Positions 8,564 to 16,561 of a stretch of 44,144 nt of DNA are shown here, piece after piece; position 1 is the stretch's first letter, and each line of letters begins with the position of its first letter. The notes under the pieces were generated by a model. The model saw only the letters and a program-made list of their open reading frames with translations, was not told the DNA's origin and made no database searches. Made by a program: the position numbers and the translations under genes. Source of the stretch: Hyphomicrobiales bacterium (lineage in GTDB: Bacteria; Pseudomonadota; Alphaproteobacteria; Rhizobiales; Rhizobiaceae); assembly GCA_900473795.1 (NCBI GenBank), contig UCMT01000037.1, positions 1 through 44,144 of the forward strand. The letters are read 5' to 3'.

Positions 8564-11397
8564 GGCGCCGCTTTCGTTTCAGCCGGCAAGGTGAAGATGA
8601 ACGTCGCCCCATGCGGTTCGTTGCTCTCCGCCCACAACCGTCCGCCGTGTGACTCGACAATCGAGCGGCAAATCGCCAGACCCATGCCCATGCCGTTCTC
8701 CTTCGTCGTATAGAACGGCTCGAATATCCTCTCGGGAAACTCTATCCCCTGGCCGCGATCGCTGATCTCGGTTTGGACGACGTCGCCCCTGTGGCGCACG
8801 CGCATCCCAATCATTCTGTCGCCTGCCATGGAGTCCATTGCGTCCATGCCGTTGCGAATGAGATTGATCAAAACCTGCTGGATCTGGACACGATCGATTG
8901 CGATGAGCGGAAGGTCACCGTCGATCGTCGCGTCCATCCGAACGCGACGCCGCGACGCTTCATCGGCCATGAGGTTACGCGCTTCATTGATAACGCCGGA
9001 GAGCGTCATACAAATCCTTGTGTCTATGGATTGCTTGAACAAGGCCCGAATGCGGCTAACGACGTCGGCAGCCGAGTTGGCGTCTCGTATTATACGTTCT
9101 ACCGTTTTCTCCGCCCGCTCGATGTTTGGCGGTTCGGCCATGAGCCAGCGCTGGCAAGCGTGCGAGTTCGCCACGACGGCCGCCAAGGGTTGGTTCACCT
9201 CGTGCGCGATGGAAGCCGAAAGCTCGGAGAGGCTCGCCGCTTGGCTTGCCCGTGCAAGACTTTCCTGCGCCTGACGCAGCTCCTCCTGCGCCCGAACCTC
9301 ACCGTCGATATCCAGACAGATGACGTTCCATTGGACGATCGCGCCTTCGGCGTTGCGCATCGGCGCCGCGCGCGTCTCGACCCAGCGGTACTCGCCATCG
9401 AAACGTCTCAGACGGTGCCTACGCGCATACGGCTCGCCGGTCGCCAATGAATGTGCATAGTTCTCTTTGACACCGTCGACCTCGTCAGGATGAACACCGG
9501 CGTCGAGTGTGCCGGCGAGCCGGGATTTTCCAGTGCCGTCCAGGTCTTCAAGTTTATATCCAAGGAAGTCGCGGAGCTGAGGATTGCGATATACCGGCTC
9601 TCCATCAGGAGCGGCGCAATCGATCATAGCGGGCAGCGTTTCGACGATCTGCCACAGCGAGCGTTCGCTTTCGCGCAGCGCCTCCTGGACACGCAGTTGA
9701 TCGTCGATGTCGTGAGAGAGACCGTACCATTGAACGATGCTTCCGCTCTCGTCCCTTAGTGGCTCTGCACTGCCTTGTACCCAGCGGTAAACACCATCCG
9801 CACGCCGAAGGCGATACTGCTTGGAGAAGCGCTCGCCGGTGACGAAGGAATGGCTAAGCGCCTCCCCAAGATCGACGGCATCATCAGGGTGGACGGCTGC
9901 TTTTATGACGGACGCCAGCCGGCTCATACCCGGCTTCTCCAAATCGGCTATATCCAGACCAAGAAAATTTATCAGACGTTTATTGAAGAAGGTCGGTTCG
10001 CCGTCAGGACTCAGCCGCCAGAGGAGGCTCGGGACCATGTCTACGAGCTGCGAAAGCTCGCGCTCCCGATCACGCAACGCCTCCTGTGCGCGCATCTCGT
10101 CGTCGACGTCGACGGAAATGACGTACCATTGCACTATCGCCCCATCCTGATCACGCAGCGGTTCCCCGCGGCCATCGACCCAACGATACGCTCCATCCGC
10201 GCGACGCATGCGGTATTTCTTTGAGAAGGGCTCGCCAGTGGCGAAGGAATGGCGGGCCGTCTGCAGCAGGCTGGCTGCATCATCGGGATGGACGAGAGTC
10301 TGTATGACCGCCGCCAGGCGGCTCATGCCCGGCTTGTCCATATCCCCAACATCGAGACCGAAAAAGTCTATCAAGCGCTTGTTGAAGAAGATCGGCTCGC
10401 CTTTGGGCGTCAAGCGCCTGATGTGGACTGGCACCATGTCCACAAGCTGGGAGAGCTCTCGCTCCCGGTCTCGCAATGCATCGACGCTTTGGCGCAATGT
10501 GAGCACCGCCAGCTGATACTGCCGGGATATGGCGGCTACGATGAGCGCCGAAAATGCCGAGATGGCCAGAAAGAGCTGCAGCATGAAGTGCTTGTGCCTC
10601 TGGGACTCGGGATCACCGGCAAATTCGCTGGAGCCGGATATCGTGAACACCGCCGCGATCAGAGCGAGGAGGATCAAGGCGACAGCGGCGCCTTTGAATT
10701 CAAAGCGGACGGCGGCCCAAAGAAGAGGCGGCATGATGATGTAGACGAAGGGCAAGAAACCGCTCAAGGAAAGGACGGCGACAGCAAGAAAGATCAGTCC
10801 CAGGACGCAAGCTTCCATCCATCGCGCCGCCGAGAACTGGGCTTTGGCGCGCCAGTTGTGGAAGGCGACCAGCGCCAGGGGCGCTACGATCAACACTCCG
10901 GTGGCGTCGCCGATCCAGAATAGGGGCCAAGCCGCTGCGAAGGTTTGTGATTGTATGCCAAACCACGCAAGTGTCGCACTTCCCACCGTCGCGCTTACGA
11001 CTGGCGCAATTCCAGCGGCCAGTACAATGAATGCGAGAACCTCCTGCAACGTTTCCAGCCGAACCGGGCTTCTGCAAGCCCGGCTCACGAGCCATGCGCC
11101 AGTCGCCGCTTCAAGAGCGTTGCCGATATAGATCAGCAACGCCGCAGGCAGGGGACTGTGGAACCACACGAAATTACTGAACAATTCGGCCAGGCAGCCC
11201 GCCAGTACCCACCACGGCCAGCTGTACCTGGAGGTGATGACAAGGGTAGCGATGAAAAGCCCGCTCGGTGGCCAAATGGAAATGCCCGTTCCGGGCACGA
11301 TTGCGAGTGCCTGAGCGAAGCCGCAGCCCAAGACATAGGCTGCAGCAAAAAGCACCAGGTACAAGAATCGGGGGCGGTTCGACCAGACGCTCATCAT
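8560..11397 (-). CDS. MASE1-PAS-PAS-PAS hybrid-less sensor histidine kinase
   Basis: About 945 residues. The N-terminal 295 residues form a MASE1 membrane sensor (IWPPSGLFIATLV, FWIGDATGVLIVAPLAL, about eight helices). Three tandem PAS domains follow at roughly 316-440, 447-570 and 577-700. They are so alike (SQLVDMVP, EPxFFNKRLI, HPDDA, ADGxYRWV) that they must derive from internal duplication. The kinase core has the H-box SIAHEVNQPLAAV, N-box LINLIRNGMDAM, and G-boxes ISDRGQGIEF and GMGMGLAICRSI. No FixL-type haem-binding PAS histidine motif was recognised. A TTG precedes the ATG at 11397; the ATG has GGAG upstream and is used. It heads a four-gene operon with two FixJ-like regulators and a receiver. 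The signal sensed is unknown. Confidence 0.93.
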   Translation of the reverse strand: MMSVWSNRPRFLYLVLFAAAYVLGCGFAQALAIVPGTGISIWPPSGLFIATLVITSRYSWPWWVLAGCLAELFSNFVWFHSPLPAALLIYIGNALEAATGAWLVSRACRSPVRLETLQEVLAFIVLAAGIAPVVSATVGSATLAWFGIQSQTFAAAWPLFWIGDATGVLIVAPLALVAFHNWRAKAQFSAARWMEACVLGLIFLAVAVLSLSGFLPFVYIIMPPLLWAAVRFEFKGAAVALILLALIAAVFTISGSSEFAGDPESQRHKHFMLQLFLAISAFSALIVAAISRQYQLAVLTLRQSVDALRDRERELSQLVDMVPVHIRRLTPKGEPIFFNKRLIDFFGLDVGDMDKPGMSRLAAVIQTLVHPDDAASLLQTARHSFATGEPFSKKYRMRRADGAYRWVDGRGEPLRDQDGAIVQWYVISVDVDDEMRAQEALRDRERELSQLVDMVPSLLWRLSPDGEPTFFNKRLINFLGLDIADLEKPGMSRLASVIKAAVHPDDAVDLGEALSHSFVTGERFSKQYRLRRADGVYRWVQGSAEPLRDESGSIVQWYGLSHDIDDQLRVQEALRESERSLWQIVETLPAMIDCAAPDGEPVYRNPQLRDFLGYKLEDLDGTGKSRLAGTLDAGVHPDEVDGVKENYAHSLATGEPYARRHRLRRFDGEYRWVETRAAPMRNAEGAIVQWNVICLDIDGEVRAQEELRQAQESLARASQAASLSELSASIAHEVNQPLAAVVANSHACQRWLMAEPPNIERAEKTVERIIRDANSAADVVSRIRALFKQSIDTRICMTLSGVINEARNLMADEASRRRVRMDATIDGDLPLIAIDRVQIQQVLINLIRNGMDAMDSMAGDRMIGMRVRHRGDVVQTEISDRGQGIEFPERIFEPFYTTKENGMGMGLAICRSIVESHGGRLWAESNEPHGATFIFTLPAETKAAP

Positions 11398-11809
11398 CAA
11401 CTGCTCCTGCTGGACAAGAAAGCCAGGGGATCGTCAGCGTTTCGTGTTGCGGTCGTCGTCAATTTTTGCGCTGGCGAACTCATGTTGCCAGCCTAATCCC
11501 GCCGTGCCACAGCTGCAACTTATGGAAATCCATGCATTGCACGGAAAGGTGGCCGCTCCCGCCACCTTCACGAGGCTGGAATAAGGCGTGCGAACCGGAG
11601 AAATCCTGCGTCAGCCACCCTGTGTCATCACTTGACGGTCGGGGTGCGGACGAGCGCCGCTCACGATCCAGGATCTGCGTTTCAGGTCAGCGGTGCAAGG
11701 TTCCTTCCCAGTTGCCCCTCCGCCACAGCGGAGAGGCATAAACGGGGAACGGTAGCAGCCGACGACCTTCATTTGATGATCTAGGGTCCCTCCGGCATGC
11801 TGTTGACCC
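11398..11809. other. Intergenic region between the kinase operon and the SPW-repeat gene
   Basis: No gene is supported. It contains an 8-bp perfect stem-loop (AAGGTGGC 11546-11553 with GCCACCTT 11561-11568), and the promoter of the kinase operon should lie in its left half. No clear -35/-10 pair could be assigned. Confidence 0.4.
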
Positions 11810-12181
11810 TTATTTGCTGTCAATAGTCTGTGTGCTGGAAAGCGGATGCACTTTGCGATCGGCGAGAAGCTGCATCGTAGCGATCGTCGCGGCGCAAAGC
11901 CCAATCAGGACGTGGGCCCACATCGGTGTCGCGATCGATCCGAAGCCGAGCAGGAACGGGGCGACCACCGCCCAGCACGCTAAGGTGAGATTAGACCATT
12001 CCGTCCAGGCGCCGTAGCGATAGAGAGCCATGGCAGAGCAGCACACCATCAGCGTGCCCACGATTCCTGCGTTCCAGGCCGCAGCAGGTGGATCGGTGAA
12101 TAGGAATGTAGCGCAGGCCAAGCCTGCACCCAGAATGAGGTTGGTCCACTCCAACCCCTTACTCGGAACCTCGCTTTTCAT
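11810..12181 (-). CDS. SPW-repeat integral membrane protein
   Basis: A 123-residue protein with four predicted membrane helices arranged as two copies of the SPW-repeat unit. Each unit begins with a W(T/S)NL motif, as in EWTNLILGAGLACATFLF and EWSNLTLACWAVVAPFLLGF, followed by a second helix (AGIVGTLMVCCSAMAL; HVLIGLCAATIATMQLL). The start at 12181 is chosen because AAGGAG lies 6 nt upstream; the in-frame ATG six bases further up would sit directly against the ribosome-binding site. Function of the family is unknown. It appears to be a single-gene unit. Confidence 0.8.
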   Translation of the reverse strand: MKSEVPSKGLEWTNLILGAGLACATFLFTDPPAAAWNAGIVGTLMVCCSAMALYRYGAWTEWSNLTLACWAVVAPFLLGFGSIATPMWAHVLIGLCAATIATMQLLADRKVHPLSSTQTIDSK

Positions 12182-12612
12182 CTTCATCTCCTTTTTCGAT
12201 TCGGAAAATGTACCGCACCGCTCTCCCATCTGGGCCGGAGTGGTCGGTGCAAGGAGCGTGGGGCAATCCGCTGCGTCATGCTATTGTACGCACGCATCCG
12301 TCGGATGATGCGAAAGGCTAGCGCAGTTCGGCACGTTAGTGATGGTCACTTGTCGAAACGCGGGGGAACACCCTTCTATGCTGGGAGACCCGCACTCCCC
12401 ACGTCAAAACCGCGCTTCCGCCAAGACAGTAGTCCGATTTGATGGTTTCACCGGGTCCCATGCGCTAGCCGACGCGAAGGGGACCAAAGGCCTGCTCGCC
12501 CCCTCAACGCACCCCTTCTGTGTCCGGCGGCGAAACTCGGGGCAGCGGCGACCTGAAACGCCGCCAAACCTTACGCAGACGTTATGTTCAAGGTAGAATT
12601 CCGCTACATTAA
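12182..12612. other. Intergenic region upstream of hipBA
   Basis: About 430 bp with no convincing ORF between the divergent SPW-repeat gene and the hipBA operators. Short frames (for example 12339-12596 plus) lack ribosome-binding sites and family resemblance. The hipBA promoter probably lies at the right end, since three operators cluster just after it. Confidence 0.4.
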
Positions 12613-12630
12613 ATTTCCCGGTCGGGAAAT
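12613..12630. promoter_or_regulatory. HipB-type operator O1
   Basis: The imperfect-centre palindrome ATTTCCCG-GT-CGGGAAAT has 8-nt arms. It is the most distal of three copies of TTTCCCGnnCGGGAAA upstream of hipB, about 100 bp from the start codon, with its centre 50 bp from the next copy. Binding by HipB is inferred from position and family autoregulation. Confidence 0.7.
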
Positions 12631-12651
12631 GTTTCTACAAAACGACCACGT

Positions 12652-12691
12652 GATGCCATCGTTTTTCCCGATCGGGAAAAACGATGGCATC
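12652..12691. promoter_or_regulatory. HipB-type operator O2 inside a perfect 40-bp palindrome
   Basis: The left arm GATGCCATCGTTTTTCCCGA (12652-12671) is matched perfectly by its reverse complement at 12672-12691 with no spacer. The central TTTTTCCCGATCGGGAAAAA is the best copy of the operator. The outer ten bases extend symmetry beyond what the other two copies share. Its right half (GGGAAAA then GATGGCA) resembles the segment at the hipB start, suggesting it arose by duplication. Confidence 0.8.
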
Positions 12692-12709
12692 GGGCTCCCT
12701 ACACTGCTA

Positions 12710-12727
12710 TTTTCCCGATCGGGAAAA
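12710..12727. promoter_or_regulatory. HipB-type operator O3 overlapping the hipB ribosome-binding region
   Basis: The perfect palindrome TTTTCCCGATCGGGAAAA ends 2 bp before the first hipB ATG. Its right arm CGGGAAAA supplies the only purine-rich stretch that could serve as ribosome-binding site. A bound repressor here would block transcript passage or initiation. Its centre is 47 bp from O2. Confidence 0.75.
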
Positions 12728-12729
12728 CA

Positions 12730-12963
12730 ATGATGGCAAAACGCGTTAAAACTCCAGCCGATATCGGCGCCCTGGTCCGCAGCGCACGCAATGAGCAAAA
12801 CTTGCGCCAGGACGAACTTGCCGGCGTCGCTGGCGTAGGGCTCCGGTTCATTGTCGATCTCGAAGCCGGCAAGCCCACGGCTCAAATTGGAAAAGTCTTG
12901 CAGGTTCTCCAAACGCTCGGCTGTTCCATCGACATTCTGGCCCCTGGTGAGCGCAGACAATGA
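12730..12963 (+). CDS. hipB: HipB antitoxin, XRE-family DNA-binding protein
   Basis: A 77-residue protein carrying one helix-turn-helix (about residues 12-65: IGALVRSARNEQNLRQDELA, then GVGLRFIVDLEAGKPT), with the typical HipB ending LGCSIDIL. It should neutralise HipA by forming a complex and repress its own operon through the three upstream TTTCCCGATCGGGAAA sites. Two adjacent ATGs (12730 and 12733) could start it. The gene overlaps hipA by 4 bp (ATGA). It is a little shorter than E. coli HipB (88 residues). Confidence 0.92.
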   Translation: MMAKRVKTPADIGALVRSARNEQNLRQDELAGVAGVGLRFIVDLEAGKPTAQIGKVLQVLQTLGCSIDILAPGERRQ

Positions 12964-14216
12964 CGGCAAAGGTTCTCGACGTCTGGTGGGATGGTCGCGT
13001 TGTCGGACAATTCACGCAAGATAGGCACGGCGATATTGGCTTCGCCTATGCTCAGGCTTGGCTTGATGACGACAACGCGCTTCCACTTTCAGCTTCTCTG
13101 CCGAAGCGGCCCGAGCGTTTCTCCCATCGAGAATGCCGGCCGTTTTTCGGCGGCCTGTTACCTGAGGAGACCCAGCGTCTGGTTGCGGCGCAGGCATTGG
13201 GCGTTTCACCTGCCAACGACTTCGCGCTTCTCGATCGCTTGGGCGGCGACGTCGCCGGCGCACTTCAACTTTTGCCCGAAGATCAGGAGTACATAGAGAC
13301 AGGACCGATTGCAGACCAGCAGCCTATGGATGACGCCGGAATCGTTCGGGTACTGGACGCGCTTCCGACGCGGCCGCTATTGGCCGGGGAAGAAGGCTTA
13401 AGACTATCGCTGGCCGGCGCACAATCCAAAGTGCCGGTTGTCCTGATCGACGGCCAGATCGCGCTTCCGCTTCCCGGCCAGGCGACCACGCATATTCTGA
13501 AACCGCCTATCGCGCGCTTCAGGGGGACAACCGAGAACGAAGCCTTCATGATGCGGCTCGCCGCCGCCATCGGTCTCGACGTTGCACCCGTTGAGCCGAG
13601 GTCTGCCGAGGGGCGCTCGTTCCTCCTGATCGAAAGATATGACCGTGTCCGCGATGACAGCGGCGTCGTGCGCCGCATCCACCAGGAAGACTTTTGTCAG
13701 GCGCTCGGTGTGCCGCCCGAAACGAAGTATGCGAGCGAAGGCGGGCCGACCTTCAAGGACTGCTTCGAGCTGTTGCGGCGGGTATCCGCGCGTCCGGCGA
13801 CGGATGTCCTAAAACTGGTGGACGCTGCGGTTTTCAATCTTATTGTCGGAAATGCCGACGCTCACGGCAAAAATTTCTCGATTCTCTATGACGATCAAGG
13901 GCCACGAATGGCTCCGTTGTACGACCTGCTTTCCACCGCGGCCTATCCAGACCTTTCACCGAAAATGGCCATGAGGTTTGGAAAACGGGCCACGCTCGCC
14001 GAAATGGATTTAGATGGCTGGCAGGCTTTTGCAAAGGACGCTGGAGTTGGTCTGCGGCTCCTGCGTCGCCGTATCGCAGAGTTATGCGGGGCTGTTTTAA
14101 CGGAGAGCGGCGGCGCAGCCAGTAGTCTCTGTGACGTATCAGGCAGCCAAGCAATTCCGGATATAAACGGGATGATCAACGACCGAGCGCGGATGATATC
14201 TATGACAATGGGCTAG
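12960..14216 (+). CDS. hipA: HipA-family serine/threonine-kinase toxin
   Basis: A 418-residue protein with the HipA N-terminal subdomain (WWDGRVVGQF, FGGLLPE) and kinase core. The loop LSLAGAQSKVPV corresponds to the E. coli HipA region that carries its autophosphorylated serine. FNLIVGNADAHGKNFS is the catalytic loop, and APLYDLLS follows in the metal-binding position. The family phosphorylates glutamyl-tRNA synthetase in E. coli and halts translation; the target here is not known. All visible catalytic motifs are intact, so the toxin is probably active. It is translationally coupled to hipB. Confidence 0.93.
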   Translation: MTAKVLDVWWDGRVVGQFTQDRHGDIGFAYAQAWLDDDNALPLSASLPKRPERFSHRECRPFFGGLLPEETQRLVAAQALGVSPANDFALLDRLGGDVAGALQLLPEDQEYIETGPIADQQPMDDAGIVRVLDALPTRPLLAGEEGLRLSLAGAQSKVPVVLIDGQIALPLPGQATTHILKPPIARFRGTTENEAFMMRLAAAIGLDVAPVEPRSAEGRSFLLIERYDRVRDDSGVVRRIHQEDFCQALGVPPETKYASEGGPTFKDCFELLRRVSARPATDVLKLVDAAVFNLIVGNADAHGKNFSILYDDQGPRMAPLYDLLSTAAYPDLSPKMAMRFGKRATLAEMDLDGWQAFAKDAGVGLRLLRRRIAELCGAVLTESGGAASSLCDVSGSQAIPDINGMINDRARMISMTMG

Positions 14217-14329
14217 GTGCCCAATACGCCCGTCGCCCAGCGGTTTCCGCACACAACCGTCAAAAAGCAGACATTTTCCGAAGAATGCCAGATATCCAGA
14301 AGCGACGTTTCATTGCTCGGCTGATCGCC

Positions 14330-14359
14330 CCCCGCTCGTTCGCTCTTGAACGAGCGGGG
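14330..14359. terminator. Strong hairpin downstream of hipA
   Basis: The 12-bp perfect stem CCCCGCTCGTTC / GAACGAGCGGGG has a 6-nt loop, lying 114 bp after the hipA stop and 94 bp beyond the end of the minus-strand lactonase gene. No T-run follows on either strand, so termination is plausible but unproven. Confidence 0.45.
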
Positions 14360-14452
14360 ATACACCTTCAGATCTTAAGATAGCTAAACGGACTAAGCCC
14401 AGACAAGCAAAGGAAAAAACGATCAAAATTCAACGTCGGAAGGCAGAAAACC

Positions 14453-15379
14453 TCAGCCGAGTTTGAAGCCATTCGCCGTGAGATATATGGCGTAGAGCGA
14501 GCTCGTTGCCGTGATGAACAGCCGGTTGCGCCTGGCGCCACCGAAGGTCAGGTTCGAGACGATTTCGGGAATGCGAACCTTGCCGATCAGTGTTCCGTCC
14601 GGATCATAACAGTGAACGCCGTCCGCCGCACTGGCCCAGATGCGCCCTGTCCGATCGATCCGAAAGCCGTCGAAGACGCCGCTGGTGCATGTCGCGAAAA
14701 CCTCGCCACCCGACAGCGTTCCTTCATCCGAAACCGAAAACCGGCGGATATGGCGCGGCCCGTTTTCCAGATGGCTGGCGCCCGTGTCGGCGACGTAAAG
14801 AAGCCGCTCGTCCGGCGAGAAGGCAAGCCCGTTGGGCTTTTCGAAATCGCCGGCGACCTTCGCAACGTCGCCCGAGTGAGGATCGACGCGATAGACGTGG
14901 CAACCGCCGATCTCTTCCTCCCCGTATTCGCCCTCGTAGTCGTGCAGGATCCCGTAGGAGGGATCGGTAAACCAGATCGAACCGTCGGATTTGACGACGA
15001 CATCATTGGGCGAGTTGAAGCGCTTGCCTTGGAAGCGGTCGGCAATCACCTGCACCGTGCCGTCGAAGTCCGTGCGCGTCACCCGCCGCGTCAGGTGCTC
15101 GCAGGTTACCAGGCGACCCTGATTGTCCACGGTGTTGCCATTGGAATTGTTCGAAGGCTGCCGGAAGACGGATACGGAACCGCTGGTCTCGTCGAACCGC
15201 ATCATGCGGTTGTTCGGAATGTCGGACCAGACGAGAAAACGGCCGGGCGCGAACCAGGCCGGTCCCTCCAGCCAGCGCCCGCCTGTCCACAACCGTTCCA
15301 CTCGGGCATGGCCGACGAAACACGCGGCAAAGCGCCGATCAAGAACGTCAAACCGCGTTCCCTCGATCTCCCCGAACAT
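14453..15379 (-). CDS. SMP-30/gluconolactonase/LRE-family protein
   Basis: A 308-residue six-bladed beta-propeller. Visible family elements are the metal-site Glu in LEGPAWF, the segment NSNGNTVDNQGRLVTCEH, NSPNDVVVKSDGSIWFTDPSYG with the conserved Asn-Asp, and EKPNGLAFSPDERLLYVADTG. These enzymes hydrolyse sugar-acid lactones, feeding aldonates into catabolism. No signal peptide is seen, so it is cytoplasmic. The start at 15379 follows GGGAGAAGGC. It is divergent from the LacI-type regulator gene with a variant operator between them, placing it in the sugar-acid regulon. Confidence 0.88.
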   Translation of the reverse strand: MFGEIEGTRFDVLDRRFAACFVGHARVERLWTGGRWLEGPAWFAPGRFLVWSDIPNNRMMRFDETSGSVSVFRQPSNNSNGNTVDNQGRLVTCEHLTRRVTRTDFDGTVQVIADRFQGKRFNSPNDVVVKSDGSIWFTDPSYGILHDYEGEYGEEEIGGCHVYRVDPHSGDVAKVAGDFEKPNGLAFSPDERLLYVADTGASHLENGPRHIRRFSVSDEGTLSGGEVFATCTSGVFDGFRIDRTGRIWASAADGVHCYDPDGTLIGKVRIPEIVSNLTFGGARRNRLFITATSSLYAIYLTANGFKLG

Positions 15380-15440
15380 GCCTTCTCCCTTTCAATAATT
15401 CGCCGTGTAGCAATTGCCTCTGGCCCGTTGTTTCTTTTGG

Positions 15441-15456
15441 ATGATAGCGATAACAT
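15441..15456. promoter_or_regulatory. Degenerate LacI-family operator between lactonase and regulator genes
   Basis: ATGATAGCGATAACAT matches the core ATGTTATCGATAACAT, found perfectly at two other promoters of the cluster, at 14 of 16 positions. It lies 62 bp before the lactonase start and 50 bp before the regulator start, fitting weak autoregulation and co-regulation. Confidence 0.65.
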
Positions 15457-15505
15457 ACGCAGGCACAAACAGGTTTTTGACGCAATCGTCCATGCGGAAG
15501 CAGCA

Positions 15506-16540
15506 ATGACGAAAAATCCCGACGGCAAGATGGCGGAACCGCCGACCATGAGCGATGTGGCGCGACGGGCGGGCGTTTCGGCAATGACCGTATCGCGGGC
15601 ATTGAAAGAAGGCAGCCACGTTTCCAAGGCAACGCGTGAGCGAATCGCGCAGGCCATCAACGAGCTCGGCTATGTCCTCGACCAGTCGGCCGGCAGCCTT
15701 TCGTCACGACGCACCGGCTTTGTCGCTGCGATCATCCCCTCGATCAACAATTCGAACTTTTCCGACACGGCGCGCGGTATTACCGACGCCCTGGAGGGGA
15801 CCGGTCTGCAACTCCTCCTAGGCTACACCAACTATTCGGTCGACCGGGAGGAAGAGCTGATCGAAGCGATGCTAAAGCGGCGGCCCGAAGGCATCATTCT
15901 GACCGGTGGCTCCCATACCCCGAGAGGCCGGCGGATGCTGGAGCAGGCGGGCATCCCCGTCATCGAGACCTGGGACAGGCCGGCTCAACCGATCGACAAG
16001 GTCGTAGGCTTCTCCAATGGCGAAGCGATGGAGCTCCTTGTCGAGACTCTGGCAGGCAAAGGCTATCAGCGCTTCGGCTATATCGGCGGCACAACGTCGC
16101 GCGATACGCGCGGCAGCCAGCGCCGGGCGGGGTTCGTTCGCGCCCTGGAAAGGCTCGGCCTCCCATCCGACCGGGTGATCTCCTTTGGCGTGCCGCCAAT
16201 CTCCATGGAACAGGGCGCGCAGGCCGTCGTCAACATGCTGGAGCGCTGGCCGGATACGCAAGTGGCCCTTTGCGTTTCGGACCTTTCGGCCTTTGGCGCG
16301 CTGATGGAGTGTCAGCGCCGGGGCCTGAAAGTCCCGGACGACATCGCCATTGCCGGTTTCGGAGACTATGAAATCGCCGCCTGCTGTCATCCCCGCATGA
16401 CGACCGTCAACGTCGATTGCTATGGCATCGGCCGACAAGCGGCGCTGAAGTTGACACAGACAATTCAGGCGGCGTCGGCAGAGCCGCCGGAACCGATCAC
16501 CGTCACGGGCTTTCGCGTTATCGAGCGCGAAAGCACGTGA
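15506..16540 (+). CDS. LacI-family transcriptional regulator of the sugar-acid cluster (GntR/IdnR-like)
   Basis: A 344-residue regulator. The N-terminal HTH reads TMSDVARRAGVSAMTVSRAL, followed by hinge residues and a periplasmic-binding-protein-like effector domain (FVAAIIPSINNSNFSDTARGI, EGIILTGG, GFGDYEIAACCHPRMTTV). The frame is open for some 890 bp upstream of this ATG, but that stretch is the shadow of the lactonase gene. The start at 15506 places the HTH about 18 residues in, as usual. It most likely binds ATATGTTATCGATAACATAT, a typical LacI/GntR-class palindrome with a central CG. The effector is probably a sugar acid or its phosphate. It converges with the dehydrogenase gene, leaving 21 bp. 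Confidence 0.92.
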   Translation: MTKNPDGKMAEPPTMSDVARRAGVSAMTVSRALKEGSHVSKATRERIAQAINELGYVLDQSAGSLSSRRTGFVAAIIPSINNSNFSDTARGITDALEGTGLQLLLGYTNYSVDREEELIEAMLKRRPEGIILTGGSHTPRGRRMLEQAGIPVIETWDRPAQPIDKVVGFSNGEAMELLVETLAGKGYQRFGYIGGTTSRDTRGSQRRAGFVRALERLGLPSDRVISFGVPPISMEQGAQAVVNMLERWPDTQVALCVSDLSAFGALMECQRRGLKVPDDIAIAGFGDYEIAACCHPRMTTVNVDCYGIGRQAALKLTQTIQAASAEPPEPITVTGFRVIEREST

Positions 16541-16561
16541 GGTGGTCTCGGTAACAGACCG

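Noticed and set aside
14612..15505. Long N-terminal extension of the LacI-family frame (642 codons in total)
   Set aside because: The added part is the antisense of the lactonase gene and has no regulator-like sequence; the HTH fits a start at 15506.
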